From Willaertia magna (Eukaryota; Heterolobosea; Eutetramitea; Acrasida; Naegleriidae): a stretch of DNA of 64,000 nucleotides. The notes beneath the pieces are model-generated. The model saw only the letters and a program-made list of their open reading frames with translations. It had not been told where the DNA came from and did no database searches. A program made the position numbers and the translations under genes. Each line of letters begins with the position of its first letter. The stretch's first letter is position 1. Location: positions 1-64,000 of the forward strand of contig CADWAF010000719.1 of NCBI GenBank assembly GCA_902984215.1, given 5' to 3'. Positions 21,235 to 31,708 of this stretch are shown one piece after another.

Positions 21235-22623
21235 ATGCTTTCACAAGAAGAGAACGTTAACGTCGTTTCCGATAGTAACAACAATGCAACTGTATCGGAG
21301 GTTACAAATGATGCTACCAACAACAACAATAATAATGAAAAACCAACATTTTCTTTACCTGCAATTAAAGGTAGAAGAGGTTTACCAGTTGAAAAAGATA
21401 AATTTATTGAACAAACACATAAACAATTTAAAATAAATTTAAATGAAAAAATCCCAAAAGGAGAAACCGTTTTAGTTTGTTACAGCGGTGGTTCAAACTC
21501 AAACGCTTTAATTCAAATGTTAAAAAATTGTGTTTCACCAAACCCAAATTGGAAATTACATTTTAAATGGGAATATTTATATATTGATATTGGCGCTATC
21601 GTAAAATTAAATAAAATTGAAAGAGATGAATTAAATTTAAAAATTAAAGATATTTGTGAAAATTTAGATGAAAATAATAAAAAAATTCATATTAAAACAA
21701 TTGAAGAATTATTATTTAATAATAATGAAAATGAAATGTTAGATTTTATATTTAAAAAATTTACAACAAAAAGTGTACAAGAAGATTTATTAAGACAATT
21801 AATTAAAAAATGTATTTTTAAATTTGCAAAAGAATTTAATTTTAATAAAATTTTGACAGGTGAAAGTGCAAATCATATGGCTATTCATATTTTAAGTGAT
21901 GTTTGTAAAGGAAGAGGTTATTCTTTACCTTTAGAAATTCAATTACAAGATACTTCTTTAAATGGTTATTCTTTTAGTGAAGTAACTGATAGTAATAAAG
22001 AAGAAGAACAACAAATAGATAAACAAGAAATTAATAAAGATGACAAGGAAAATGATTTAGTAATTATTAGACCAATGAGAAGTTTTTTAGGAAGTGAAAT
22101 TGCAATTTATAATAGATGGCATAATATGGATAAATTTACATTTTGTTTAGATATTACAACTAAAAATACAATTAGACAATCTAGTATTCATAGATTAGTT
22201 GAAGATTTCGTTTGTGGTTTACAAAAAGATTATCCTTCAACTGTTCATACAATTATTAGAACAATTGAAAAATTAAAGGTACCTACTGGAATAATTAATA
22301 ATGAAGATGGAAAGGTGTTAAGATGTTCAATTTGTAGTTCTTTATTATCTGAAGATGATTTAAATTTTGTTGTTAAAGATAAAAATAATAATAGTGATGG
22401 TTTAGATGAAAATAGTTTATCACAATATTGTTGTTTTGGTTGTAAGAGAAATTTATGTTTTTATCAAACGAATAGTGATGAAAAGAGAAAATCATCAATT
22501 GCAGCTGATTTAGATGATGTTTTAATGGATGATGAATTACCTTCTTTTGTAAAACATCAACAATTAGTAACTAGAAATCAAATGCGAAAGTGTATAGAGG
22601 AGTTTTTTTTTGCAGTAAATTAA
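21235..22623 (+). CDS. CTU2: Cytoplasmic tRNA 2-thiolation protein 2
   Basis: This encodes 462 residues from the ATG at 21235 (AAAAAAAATG); a TTG at 21187 extends the frame but is unlikely to be used. CTU2 (yeast Ncs2) works with the catalytic CTU1/Ncs6 to 2-thiolate wobble uridine-34 in tRNA Lys, Gln and Glu in the cytosol. Visible features are KFIEQTHKQFK near 56-66, a degenerate PP-loop VCYSGGSNSNAL at 81-92 that lacks the Asp of the SGGxDS signature, ILTGESANHMAI, KGRGYSLPLEI, and a C-terminal zinc-ribbon-like pair CSICSS and CCFGCKR. A degenerate PP-loop is normal for CTU2 and separates it from CTU1. Asn-rich insertions lengthen the N-terminus. No intron. Confidence 0.88.
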   Translation: MLSQEENVNVVSDSNNNATVSEVTNDATNNNNNNEKPTFSLPAIKGRRGLPVEKDKFIEQTHKQFKINLNEKIPKGETVLVCYSGGSNSNALIQMLKNCVSPNPNWKLHFKWEYLYIDIGAIVKLNKIERDELNLKIKDICENLDENNKKIHIKTIEELLFNNNENEMLDFIFKKFTTKSVQEDLLRQLIKKCIFKFAKEFNFNKILTGESANHMAIHILSDVCKGRGYSLPLEIQLQDTSLNGYSFSEVTDSNKEEEQQIDKQEINKDDKENDLVIIRPMRSFLGSEIAIYNRWHNMDKFTFCLDITTKNTIRQSSIHRLVEDFVCGLQKDYPSTVHTIIRTIEKLKVPTGIINNEDGKVLRCSICSSLLSEDDLNFVVKDKNNNSDGLDENSLSQYCCFGCKRNLCFYQTNSDEKRKSSIAADLDDVLMDDELPSFVKHQQLVTRNQMRKCIEEFFFAVN

Positions 22624-25600
22624 AAAAATAAAAAATTGAAAAAAAATAAACTTTTTTAATTTTATTAATTAATATTATTTTTATTTATATTAACCATTTA
22701 GAATTCTAAAATAAAATGTAAATATTAAATTATTTTGTATCTTTTTCTAATTTATTTATTTTCTTATTGTTTTATTTTTAGAATAAAAAAAAAATTATAT
22801 TATGATAATAAGTGATATATTTGATATAAATAATATTATTAAAATTATAATTACCTAAATTTACCAATAAAACAAATATAATATTAATAAAACTTTCAAA
22901 ATTAAAATAATAATATTATTAATTAAATAATTAACTGCCAAACCAATAATAATAATAATTAAAAATTAATAAAATAATATAATAAAACAAAATATACCTC
23001 CTATACTATTTAATGAATGTGATAATTTTAATAATTTATATTAAATATTACAAATTATAATAAAAAATTACAAATTTTATTTATTATTTACAAAAGAAGA
23101 ATATATATTTAAAAATACTGAAATTAGAATTAATATATAAAAAATAATTTACAATATAATTTACCATAAAATACATTACAAAAATCAACAAATACTAAAA
23201 TAATTAAAATATCTTTAAAAATAAAAACTGTAATTTTTAATAAATTAATTATTTTAGAAATTAATAATTTTAATTATATTTAAAATATTGTTTTTCAAGA
23301 TTATAATGAAAGTATTGTTAGTTTTTTATAAAGTTTGAGATATGGTAATTAGGAAATATAATTAGTTTTTGTTATAAAATATTAAAAATTTTTTAAAAAA
23401 AAATAAAATAACTACTTAAACTAAATTTTCTTTAAAACATTGTTATGCAATATTTAATATAAATATATTATAATTAAAATAATTATTAAAGTCATTTTCT
23501 TTATTTATTTTAATTTTACCTTTACTTATACTTTTTTTTAATTATTTTATTTTCAGTTAATTTTATATATAATTTTAATAAATATTATATAATTTTTTCA
23601 TCACAATATAAAATATAAAATATTATATTACAGTTATCTATTAATAAATAATGATTTAAATTATTTAGTTTAATTGAATAATTTGTTAAATTATTATATT
23701 TTTTATAATTATATCTAATATAAAATTTTTCATCTTTTTTAAGATTAAAAATATAATTTAATAATACTAAATCACTTATTTAAAAAAATATTACTTTAAT
23801 TTTAAAACTATTTTTAAATAATATATCTTTTTCTTTTTTTCAATATTTATTTTAAGTTCTTTAATATGTTTATTTTGATTTATAAATTTTTTATATATTC
23901 TTTAATATCTTTTTCTTTACTAATATATATTTTACTAAAATAATACAGTTTCTTTATTAAATAACAAAAGAACATAAATTTAATATATTTAAAATTACAA
24001 TAACAATTTTTAAATTATTTATTATTCTTTTGTTTATTAATAATTTTATTTTAATTATATTTGGTAAATTTTTATTAATAATTTTACTTTTTTTAATTTT
24101 TTTATAAATAAAATATAAATATACTTTAATTAATATTATAATTATTTTATTTATATTAATAATAAACCTATTTAAAAAATTTTTAATATTAAAATATTCA
24201 ATTATTTCTATATTTATTTCTTTTTTATTTTTAATATTTATTTCTTTAAAAATATTTTTCTATATTAAATCACTAATATAATTTTTATTTTTAATAAATA
24301 ATTATATTTTTTTGTTATATTATTTATATTTAATTTATTTAATTCTTTTAAATTATCTATTTTTTATTATTTTTTATAATAGTATCAATTAATAAAATAA
24401 TTTTTTATAGATTATTTTTAAAATGTATATAAAGTAAATAAATAAATTATATATTATAACAATTTGAAATTTCAGTAAATACTTTAAAAAAAATTTTTGT
24501 AGCCTCTAAATTTTATATATTATTATGTAAAGAATTATATTATAAAAATATTTTTTTATTTTTTTCATTCATCTTTTTAATATTTTCTAAATAAATTTTT
24601 TTATATTAATACTAACATACTTTTTAAATAAAAAATTTAAAATTTTATTTATATTTTCTTTTTTAATTTCTTTTTTTAAATTTTTTTCTTTTGTTATCTC
24701 TTTAATTTTTTTATTTTTATTTTTTATTTTTTATTTTTTTATTATTTATCATTTTATAAATTTTTTTTTAATATGTAAATTATAATTTTGTTAATAATTA
24801 TTAAATTTTCTTTATTATTTATTATATTATTATTTTTATTTAATAAATTTTTATTATTTTTATTTAATGTATTATTATTTAAAAAATTATTATTTAAATT
24901 TGAAATAATATTTAATAATATAAAATTTTTTAATTTTATCATTTTTTATAACAAATTAAAAATAAATAATCTAAATTAAAATATGAATTTTTATTTATTA
25001 TAATTATTTTACTATTTAAAAAATTATTTAATATTTTTTATTTGTATTTGTTTTTTAATTATTTTATTATAAAATTCTATAAAACAATAATATTTTTCAT
25101 TTTCATAAATTTTTTATTTAATATATATATTAAATATTAAAAAAACAAAATCTAAATTTAAAAAACTATTGTTGTTAATGGTTATAAGAATATATAGAAG
25201 ATAAGAAATATTTAAATTATTAATATTATCAAATAATAATTCATTCATTTTTTAACAACAAAAAAATTAATAAAAAAATTAACAATTTAATTATTTATTT
25301 TATAATTTTACAAAAATATTACTTTGTAAATCAAATATTTTATTAAAATCTATTATAACAATTTTTGTTAAATCATTTAAAATAAATATAATACTTAAAA
25401 AATATATTTTATATATTTTTTCGATATAAATAAAAGAACCATTAATAAATAATAATTAATTTACAATCTATATTTTTAATATATAATCTTTATTATAGAT
25501 TAAATATAATTTATTAAAATAATCAAATTTAATAGTTTAACATTTTATTTTTTTTATGATTTTCTAAATATTATATATTTTATTGTATTTATTGATGTAA

Positions 25601-27267
25601 CAAAATAATATAAAAATATTTTTCTTTTAATTTCTTATTTTTATATTTTTTTAATATAATTTTTTTGTTTTGAATTTAATATATAATTTGTTATGTTGTT
25701 CATTAAAAAAATTGAATAAAAATTATTATAAAATTATCACTTCATTATAAACTGTTTTTTATTTATTAAATTTGATGTACTAAATAATTTAATATTAGTA
25801 ATATTTTTTTATTTAATTATCCTCCTATATCAAACCCATTATGATAAATTATAAAGTTATATAATTTAAATATTGATGATAAAATGAAAATAAAAAAATA
25901 AAAAAAATTTTACTAAAAATTTTAAAAAATGGTATAAATTTATATTGTTTTTTAAATTAAAGAATATAAATTTATATTTTTATAAAATTTATTTATTTAT
26001 TATATAAATTTTTTATCTATTACAATAAATTTAAGTTTATTGTAATAAATTTAAGTATGTGTATATTTTTAAAAAAATTAAAATATAATATAATTTTATA
26101 CTTTTTTAATTTCTTTTTAAGATTTAGAAATAACAATAATAATTTTAAAAAAAAATTAATTTAAAAATATTAATATTTTTATATAATTTTTATAATTTTT
26201 ATAATTTTTTTAAAACTTTTTACACTAAATATTATTTATAATTTAAAAATCTCATAATTATACATATAAAAAAACAAACATTAATTTATACACAAAATAT
26301 TAAAAATAAATAATTTTTAATCTATTTTAAAAAGCTGTCTCAATTTATAGTAATTATAATAAAATAAAAAAATAATTATAATTAAAAAATTATACTTTAA
26401 AACTTAAATAAATTTATTGGTTTATAAATTATTAAATAAAGTACTTTACAAACAATAATAAATAAAAAAGATTAAAAAAATATTGAAAATATTTTATTTA
26501 AGTAAAAATAATTCTTTATAATAATAATAAAATTAGTATAAATTTATATAATTTTTAAATAAATTTAATTTTTAATTTTTTTAAAAAATATATTTTAAAC
26601 AAAAGTAATATTTTTTAAACAGTATAGTTAATAGTATAATTTATAAAGATTTTGTAAATTTTTATAAAAAATCTTTTCAAGAAAATAAAAATTATATTAA
26701 AATTAAAAAATAAATTATATACATTAAAAATAAACTTAAAGACAATAATGATATTAATTTTATTTTTAAAATACACAATCTTAATAATTAATTTAAAAAA
26801 ATCAATTAAACTTGAAAAGTTTTTTTTAATATTATAATAATAAAAAAAAAGACATTTTATATAAATATAATAATATTTTTAACTCTAAATAAAAAAATCA
26901 AAATAACTAACATAGAGAACTAAATAAAAATAATATAATTAAATTCTTAAAATAAATTTATTAAAAATAATAATAACATAATATTTAAAATAATTATAAT
27001 TAGACTCAAATAAAATAAAATTATAATAAAAGAAATTAAAAATAACTTTAAAAAATAAAATTTAAATTAATTAAAATTAACTATATTGTTATTAATATTT
27101 TTAAAAAATTTAATGATAAAATTTTAGATAAATTAGTAAAATATTATAATTATAATATTAAAAAAGATAATATTAATAAAAATTTTAAAATAGTATAGAT
27201 TAAATTAATTTTAAAAAAATATTACTTAAATTTCTAAAAAACTCAAAATTAATTATAATAACGAACC
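22624..27267. other. Ultra-AT-rich gene desert
   Basis: About 4.6 kb contains no convincing gene. Counting G+C in sampled 60-base lines gives 3-6 per line (5-10%), against about 25-30% in genes here. The sequence is a mixture of short A and T homopolymers without an obvious tandem unit. The plus strand is T-rich from about 23.85 to 25.1 kb and A-rich from about 25.9 to 27.25 kb. Some stop-free frames are longer than expected: 23960-24259 on minus (100 codons, no ATG), 24754-24942 on minus (62 codons, ATG) and 26658-26834 on plus (59 codons). They encode only Lys/Asn/Ile/Leu-rich text, so they may be decayed coding DNA. Centromere, replication-related DNA or decayed insertion are all possible. 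Confidence 0.8.
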
Positions 27268-27408
27268 TAAATTTACTTAAAATTGAATTAGATTCTATTG
27301 CTTGGAAACCAAATTGGAAACTTATCTCAAATGAAGAATTTAAAGAAAAAGTGGAACACTTTTTAGAGGAAAACAGAAATAAAGGGTGGGTTATTGATGG
27401 TGGTTATG
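27268..27408 (+). pseudogene. Truncated copy of the P-loop kinase gene at 43482-44144
   Basis: These 141 bases match 43796-43936 (opposite strand) without gaps and with 6 mismatches by my count, about 96% identity. The segment translates in frame through IELDSIAWKPNW and VEHFLEENRNKGWVIDGGY, equal to residues about 70-116 of the 220-residue parent. The P-loop, the membrane anchor and the C-terminal half are absent. The frame runs on to a TAG at 27444-27446 in unrelated sequence and meets AT-desert sequence on the left. Several mismatches change residues (Pro to Leu, Thr to Lys, Ile to Lys), as expected for a copy without function. It is a recent partial duplication. Confidence 0.9.
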
Positions 27409-27713
27409 ACAATTTGTTGAGAAAATTAAACTTGACTTCTCAATAGTTGTATTAAATTAGAAAAAACAAATGATACTTTACGGTAATGATACAATAATTT
27501 ATAGGTATTCCAAAAATGGTATGTTGTTAGGCTTTCACAGTGGCCGAAGATATTTGTAATTATATTTTAAAAAAATAAAAAAAAAATAAAAAAAAATAAA
27601 ATCTTGTGGGGTTGTTGTAAAATACACAACTCTTTATTTCTACAATATCTTGTTAACTCTACCAAAATTAATATTTACAAAAATATAAAAATCTACTCCA
27701 AAAATATAAAAAG
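27409..27713. other. Intergenic, border of the AT desert
   Basis: This holds a short inverted repeat (TTGAGAA at 27417-27423, TTCTCAA at 27437-27443), a G+C-richer island at about 27465-27560 with a 30-codon open frame (text includes YRYSKNGMLLGFHSGRRYL), and then A-rich DNA. No complete gene is visible. The island could be another gene fragment. Confidence 0.45.
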
Positions 27714-28658
27714 CTACTCTCTTGGTATTGGAATAGATGTTCCCCTAATAAATTGATTATAATAAGGTGATACATTCACTCTACTAAAATGTACATTTCT
27801 TATCTGATTATTATTCTTCAACATTGTTGCATTCTCTTTATCATCTCCACTATTCTCATTATTTAAATAATTTGAATGTTTTACAACAGAATGAACATTT
27901 AAACCAATATAAATTAAATAAAATAAAATACCAATCATTGTACAAAGTAAACAACAAATAACTAAACCAATTGTAATCCATTGAAAAACCAATAAAATAA
28001 TTGTTGCGATAAATAAATTATAATTCTCACTTTCACAACTATCTGATAATAATAAATATGTTATATAAGATAATAAAATAATTGATGTTAAAAAACATGT
28101 AGTTTTTAAAAATAAAAAACTTAATGAAAAATATTGTTTTATATCTTGATCTAATTTATTTTTATTATTATTTGTGTTATTTATAGATTGTAATACTTGA
28201 AATTCATTATTTTTTGAGATTTTATGAGATTTTCTATGAAAATTGGAACTTTGAAAATAATTTTCAAAAATTGCACTAAAAACGATACAAAAACTTAAAA
28301 GAAAACTAATAAAATCGATAATGGAACAAGCTAATAGTAAATTAGATAATGTTTGAATGGAACAACGTTGTTCTAGGTTATTAAAATTGTTGTTGTTGTG
28401 ATTTCTACTGTGTATCGTTGCTTGATAATTTAAATATAAAACTAATGTAAATATTGCAAATAATAATGTACATCCACATGAACATACTTGGCATGTTGCA
28501 TTTAAACTATTATCAATGTTATTATTTTAAATAAATATTATTGTTTTATAGATAAATAATATTCATTGTGAATATCATTTCCGAAAAAGAAAAAGTGTGT
28601 TAAAAGTATATGCAAATCAATAAATGATGAATACATACACTGCAAACAATACTTTCAT
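27714..28658 (-). CDS. Multipass membrane protein of unknown function, two exons
   Basis: Coding exons are 28639-28658 (20 nt, ATG after AAAAA, encoding MKVLFAV with the split Val) and 27714-28506, giving 270 residues ending at TAG. The 132-base intron begins GTATGT and ends AATAG. Four or five hydrophobic segments are visible: CTLLFAIFTLVLYL, LLLACSIIDFISFLLSFCIVF, FLKTTCFLTSIILLSYITYLL, and a long pair from LFIATIILLVFQW to FYLIYIGLNV. The loop between segments 2 and 3 is Asn/Lys-rich, and the C-terminal 60 residues are polar. A CxVCSCGC cluster lies at the N-terminal border of segment 1. The hydrophobic frame has no ATG of its own upstream of residue 180, which is why the short first exon is needed. 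No family recognised. Confidence 0.72.
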
Positions 28659-28897
28659 TTTTTAATTTTGTTTTAAAGTAATCATCCGCTAAAGGACTAT
28701 TCGCAACTTGTGAAAGAAGACGGAGATAGAAATCTTAGGATAAGATGAATAATATTATTACATACATCATTGCAAGGATAAGACGAATAAATATTCAGTA
28801 AAATTTTGATTAGTGAGCTAGATCTACATGTGATCTATTCCTTTTAATATTCATAATCATTGGTTTACATAATTTATTAATAAAGGGAAATAAACAT

Positions 28898-29644
28898 TTA
28901 TTCTTCATCTTCATCGAAAGCAGCTAAATCACCAGCTCCCTTTTTGAAAAGATTTTGATAACTTCCATATCTATGGCACGTTAAAGATTTCTTTTGTTTT
29001 CTAACGTAATCCTTATATCTTTCCATACCTTCTTCAATAATCTTTAAAGCATCTTCTTTTGGTAAAACATCCTTTACTTCAACTTTAGGTGCGGATTTAT
29101 CTAATTTCTTATAATCTTCATAAAAGATTTTAATTTCGTTAAGGACATGAGGTCTTAAGTGAGATAATTCAGTAACAGTTCTATATTCTGGATCACCATC
29201 ATGAACTGCGATAACTTTGTATTCAGTAACTCCGTTATCAATTAAAGGTAAAACACCAATAGGTCTACAAGCCATCATAGACATTGGATGACAACTACTT
29301 TGCATAAAAACTAGAACATCAATTGGGTCGTTATCTTCACCTAGAGTTTGTGGTATAAAACCATAATTTGCAGGGTAAGTTAAAGATGAACTAAGAATAT
29401 GACTAACTTTAAGTAAACCATACTTAGTATCATATTGATACTTAATCTTAGAACCTTTAGGGATTTCAATTAAAGCGTTGAAACATTCCGATGTACCAAC
29501 GCTCAAATCATGCCAAGCATGAACAATCATATGAGGAAATGCTACAGAAGTTGGTACTGTTGGTGAATCATTAGTATCTTCTGCAAATTTAACAGTTTTA
29601 GTTTCTGGTTGTTCGTTTAAAGACATATTTTCTTTTCTTTTCAT
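28898..29644 (-). CDS. Inorganic pyrophosphatase, soluble family I
   Basis: This enzyme hydrolyses pyrophosphate to two phosphates, pulling biosynthetic reactions forward. The ATG at 29644 gives 248 residues; a nearby in-frame ATG at 29626 has a better A-rich context and may be the real start, and the frame opens further to a GTG at 29737. Family I signatures are present: EIPKGSKIKYQYD, YPANYGFIPQTLG, and the metal-binding GEDNDPIDVLVF with its Asp residues. HLRPHVLNEIKIFYEDYKK matches the C-terminal helix. A tail ending in acidic residues (AAFDEDEE) extends the core. The extra N-terminal reading frame (FVEKNTSSLDTRLSNNRF) is rich in Arg, Asn and Ser and could be a transit peptide only if GTG were used. 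No intron is needed. Confidence 0.93.
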   Translation of the reverse strand: MKRKENMSLNEQPETKTVKFAEDTNDSPTVPTSVAFPHMIVHAWHDLSVGTSECFNALIEIPKGSKIKYQYDTKYGLLKVSHILSSSLTYPANYGFIPQTLGEDNDPIDVLVFMQSSCHPMSMMACRPIGVLPLIDNGVTEYKVIAVHDGDPEYRTVTELSHLRPHVLNEIKIFYEDYKKLDKSAPKVEVKDVLPKEDALKIIEEGMERYKDYVRKQKKSLTCHRYGSYQNLFKKGAGDLAAFDEDEE

Positions 29645-29902
29645 AAAAAAGTTTTGTTGAAAGTAAAAACGGTTGTTGGAAAGACGCGTGTCAAGAGATG
29701 AAGTATTTTTTTCAACAAAGCGAAGAATGCATTTCACTACTGCTGATAAAATATGCCAATTTTAATCAGATTTCTGGTTTGTTTCAAGTGATGATTAGCT
29801 TAGAGTGAATAGAAAGATGGAATAGATTTTATTTGTTAGAAATTCATCCTTTCAAAAGGCCTTCTCAAGAAAGGATTGTTTACTAGATGATATTATAGAA
29901 AT

Positions 29903-30920
29903 TTAATTTCCTTCTATCTTTCGAAGTGTTTGTTCATAATGTAAAGGATAAAGTAAATCTACAAATTCATTCCATTCTAATGACACTACTGGATATTGAG
30001 ATGGTAAATTTTCTCTTTCTTCTTGAATTTTTTGAAGTAATTCTCTATTTTCTTCCTCATCTTCTTGTTCTTGTGGGGTACCCAAGATACAATAATCTGC
30101 TTCTTCTATCTTATCAGTAATTGAACCTTTACAATACTCTACTAACATTTGACAATGTTTTGCAGTTTGATGTTCTTTGTCATAACATAAATTAAAGGTT
30201 TCTGTAAGGAATACTTTCTTTCCGGTTATTGGATTTTCAAGCCTACAAATACCATACTTTTGTTGATCTACTAAACTACATTTTCCTTCTGCAATAATAA
30301 TAAATAGATTAACAATCAAATGCAATAATTAACACTTACCTTTAATCCACTTAGAACTCATAATCCATTTACCGGAAGCTAAAGCTTGTAAAACCTTCAT
30401 TGTTCTTGCATAATGAGGAGCAATAACATGAGTTACATCAGAAGGTAAAGTATCTAATATTGCAGTACAAATAATTAAGATAAATTAATTTTTAACACAT
30501 ACCTCTATTACCATTCTCTTCATTTACTGCAACATTTGGTATTTCGGAAGCGATTTGTACCAATTCTTTCTTTAGTATTTTATTGAATTTATCTGTTGTG
30601 TTTTTAAATCCACTGAAACAAATGACAATCTTTTTTGGTTCAGTTTTAGTGGTATTATTATTTGTTACAGCACTTCTTGTTGATGATAAAGATGTTGTAG
30701 AAATATTGGATCTTCTTTTAATTTTCTTTTGATCGTTTTGTGGGTTGTTAATATTATTATTGATAGTTCCTTCATTAAATTGAGAAAGTTTTCTTTTATG
30801 AGTATTAATGTTTTCCTTAGCTAAAGAAAGTTCTTTTTGTAAATTTTCAATAACTTCATTTTGTCTTGCAATTTGTTGTGTTAATTGTTCGGTTTTATTA
30901 TCACTTGAGCTGTTCCCCAT
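29903..30920 (-). CDS. Tandem BRCT-domain protein, three exons
   Basis: Exons 30503-30920, 30340-30453 and 29903-30288 join in frame to 305 residues. Introns start GTATGTG and GTAAGTG. After MGNSSS comes a coiled coil at about 10-45 (LTQQIARQNEVIENLQKEL), then a Lys/Ser/Asn linker. The first BRCT repeat runs from KKIVICFSGFKN near 97 through the spliced DTLPSDVTHVIAP to SSKWIKEGKC; its conserved Trp (SKWI) and hydrophobic pattern appear only when exon 2 is included. A second, weaker BRCT-like unit follows (GKKVFLTETFNLC to PVVSLEWNEFVDLL). BRCT pairs bind phosphoproteins in DNA-damage and cell-cycle control. The specific orthologue is unknown. The N-terminal Gly2 (MGNSSS) would also suit myristoylation, an alternative idea that conflicts with a nuclear role. 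Confidence 0.8.
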
Positions 30921-31062
30921 TCTGTTTGATGTTTTTCGTTATTTTTTTTATGTTAAAATTTTATTTTTTTCTTTGGCGGCAAAGAATTAGCGTTTAAGCG
31001 GGAAGCAAAAATTGACATCAACACTTTATTCAAATCAACAAAGATTACTTAATGTTTTTTTG

Positions 31063-31650
31063 CTAAACCGAGTCAAATTCTTTTGGGTATTCAATAGTTC
31101 CACCATTCTTGTTGGCAGTTGATAAAATACTATTTTCTTTCAGTTCCATTATAAAATAATGTTCCTTAATACTTTCCCCATTGTCACTTAAAGAAAATGA
31201 AGGAATTAAATTATGAGGGATAGCCGATTGAAAACCAAATTTTGAATAATATTCTTTGTGACCTAACACAACAATAGCTGGATAATTTAACTCCTTAGCT
31301 TTTTTAATTGATTTTAAAACTAATTGACTACCAATTCCTTTCTTTTGAAAAGAAGGTATTACTGACAATGGAGCTAATGATAAAATAATAATTTCTTCTT
31401 CTTTTAGATTTTCATCCTTTCTTTTTAATTTAATTGGTAAAAGTAAAATATGTCCAACAACTCTTTCTTGTTGTGTATTTTCATCGACAACTGCAACAAT
31501 AGAAAGTTCTTTATTAAAATTTTCATTACATCTTAGTAATTTATATAATTTAGATTCATTTTCCTTTCCAAATGCTTCGCTAATAACGTTATAAATTACA
31601 TCTACATCCTTTTCTTCTTCACTTCTAATAGTAACTTTAAATTGTAACAT
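31063..31650 (-). CDS. GNAT-family N-acetyltransferase
   Basis: This is a 195-residue acetyl-CoA-dependent N-acetyltransferase. The order of motifs is typical: IRSEEEKDVDVIYNVISEAF (first strand and helix), VVGHILLLPIKL (strand 4), LSLAPLSVIPSFQKKGIGSQLV at about 102-123 with the acetyl-CoA pyrophosphate-binding QKKGIGS, and VVLGHKEYYSKFGFQSA (strand 5 and helix 4). The LAPLSVIP...GIGS and GHKEYYSKFGF signatures resemble the bacterial YhbS group of the family. The substrate cannot be read from sequence. The start is the ATG after AAAAA and the stop is TAG, one of three non-TAA stops in the window. It lies 58 bases from the stop of the xylulokinase gene, on the same strand. Confidence 0.9.
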   Translation of the reverse strand: MLQFKVTIRSEEEKDVDVIYNVISEAFGKENESKLYKLLRCNENFNKELSIVAVVDENTQQERVVGHILLLPIKLKRKDENLKEEEIIILSLAPLSVIPSFQKKGIGSQLVLKSIKKAKELNYPAIVVLGHKEYYSKFGFQSAIPHNLIPSFSLSDNGESIKEHYFIMELKENSILSTANKNGGTIEYPKEFDSV

Positions 31651-31708
31651 TTTTTAAAGTTAAATTTCAGATCAGAACAAATTCATTTTCAATTGTGAAG
31701 TTAATTTT

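Noticed and set aside
24754..24979. Opposed 62- and 63-codon frames in the AT desert as real genes
   Set aside because: Both strands are open over the same bases, which is typical of AT-only DNA; text is Asn/Leu/Ile/Lys only. Kept as part of the desert description, not as genes.
22624..27267. Desert as a mitochondrial DNA insertion
   Set aside because: The A+T content is far above that of known heterolobosean mitochondrial genes, and no mitochondrial protein or rRNA segment is recognisable.
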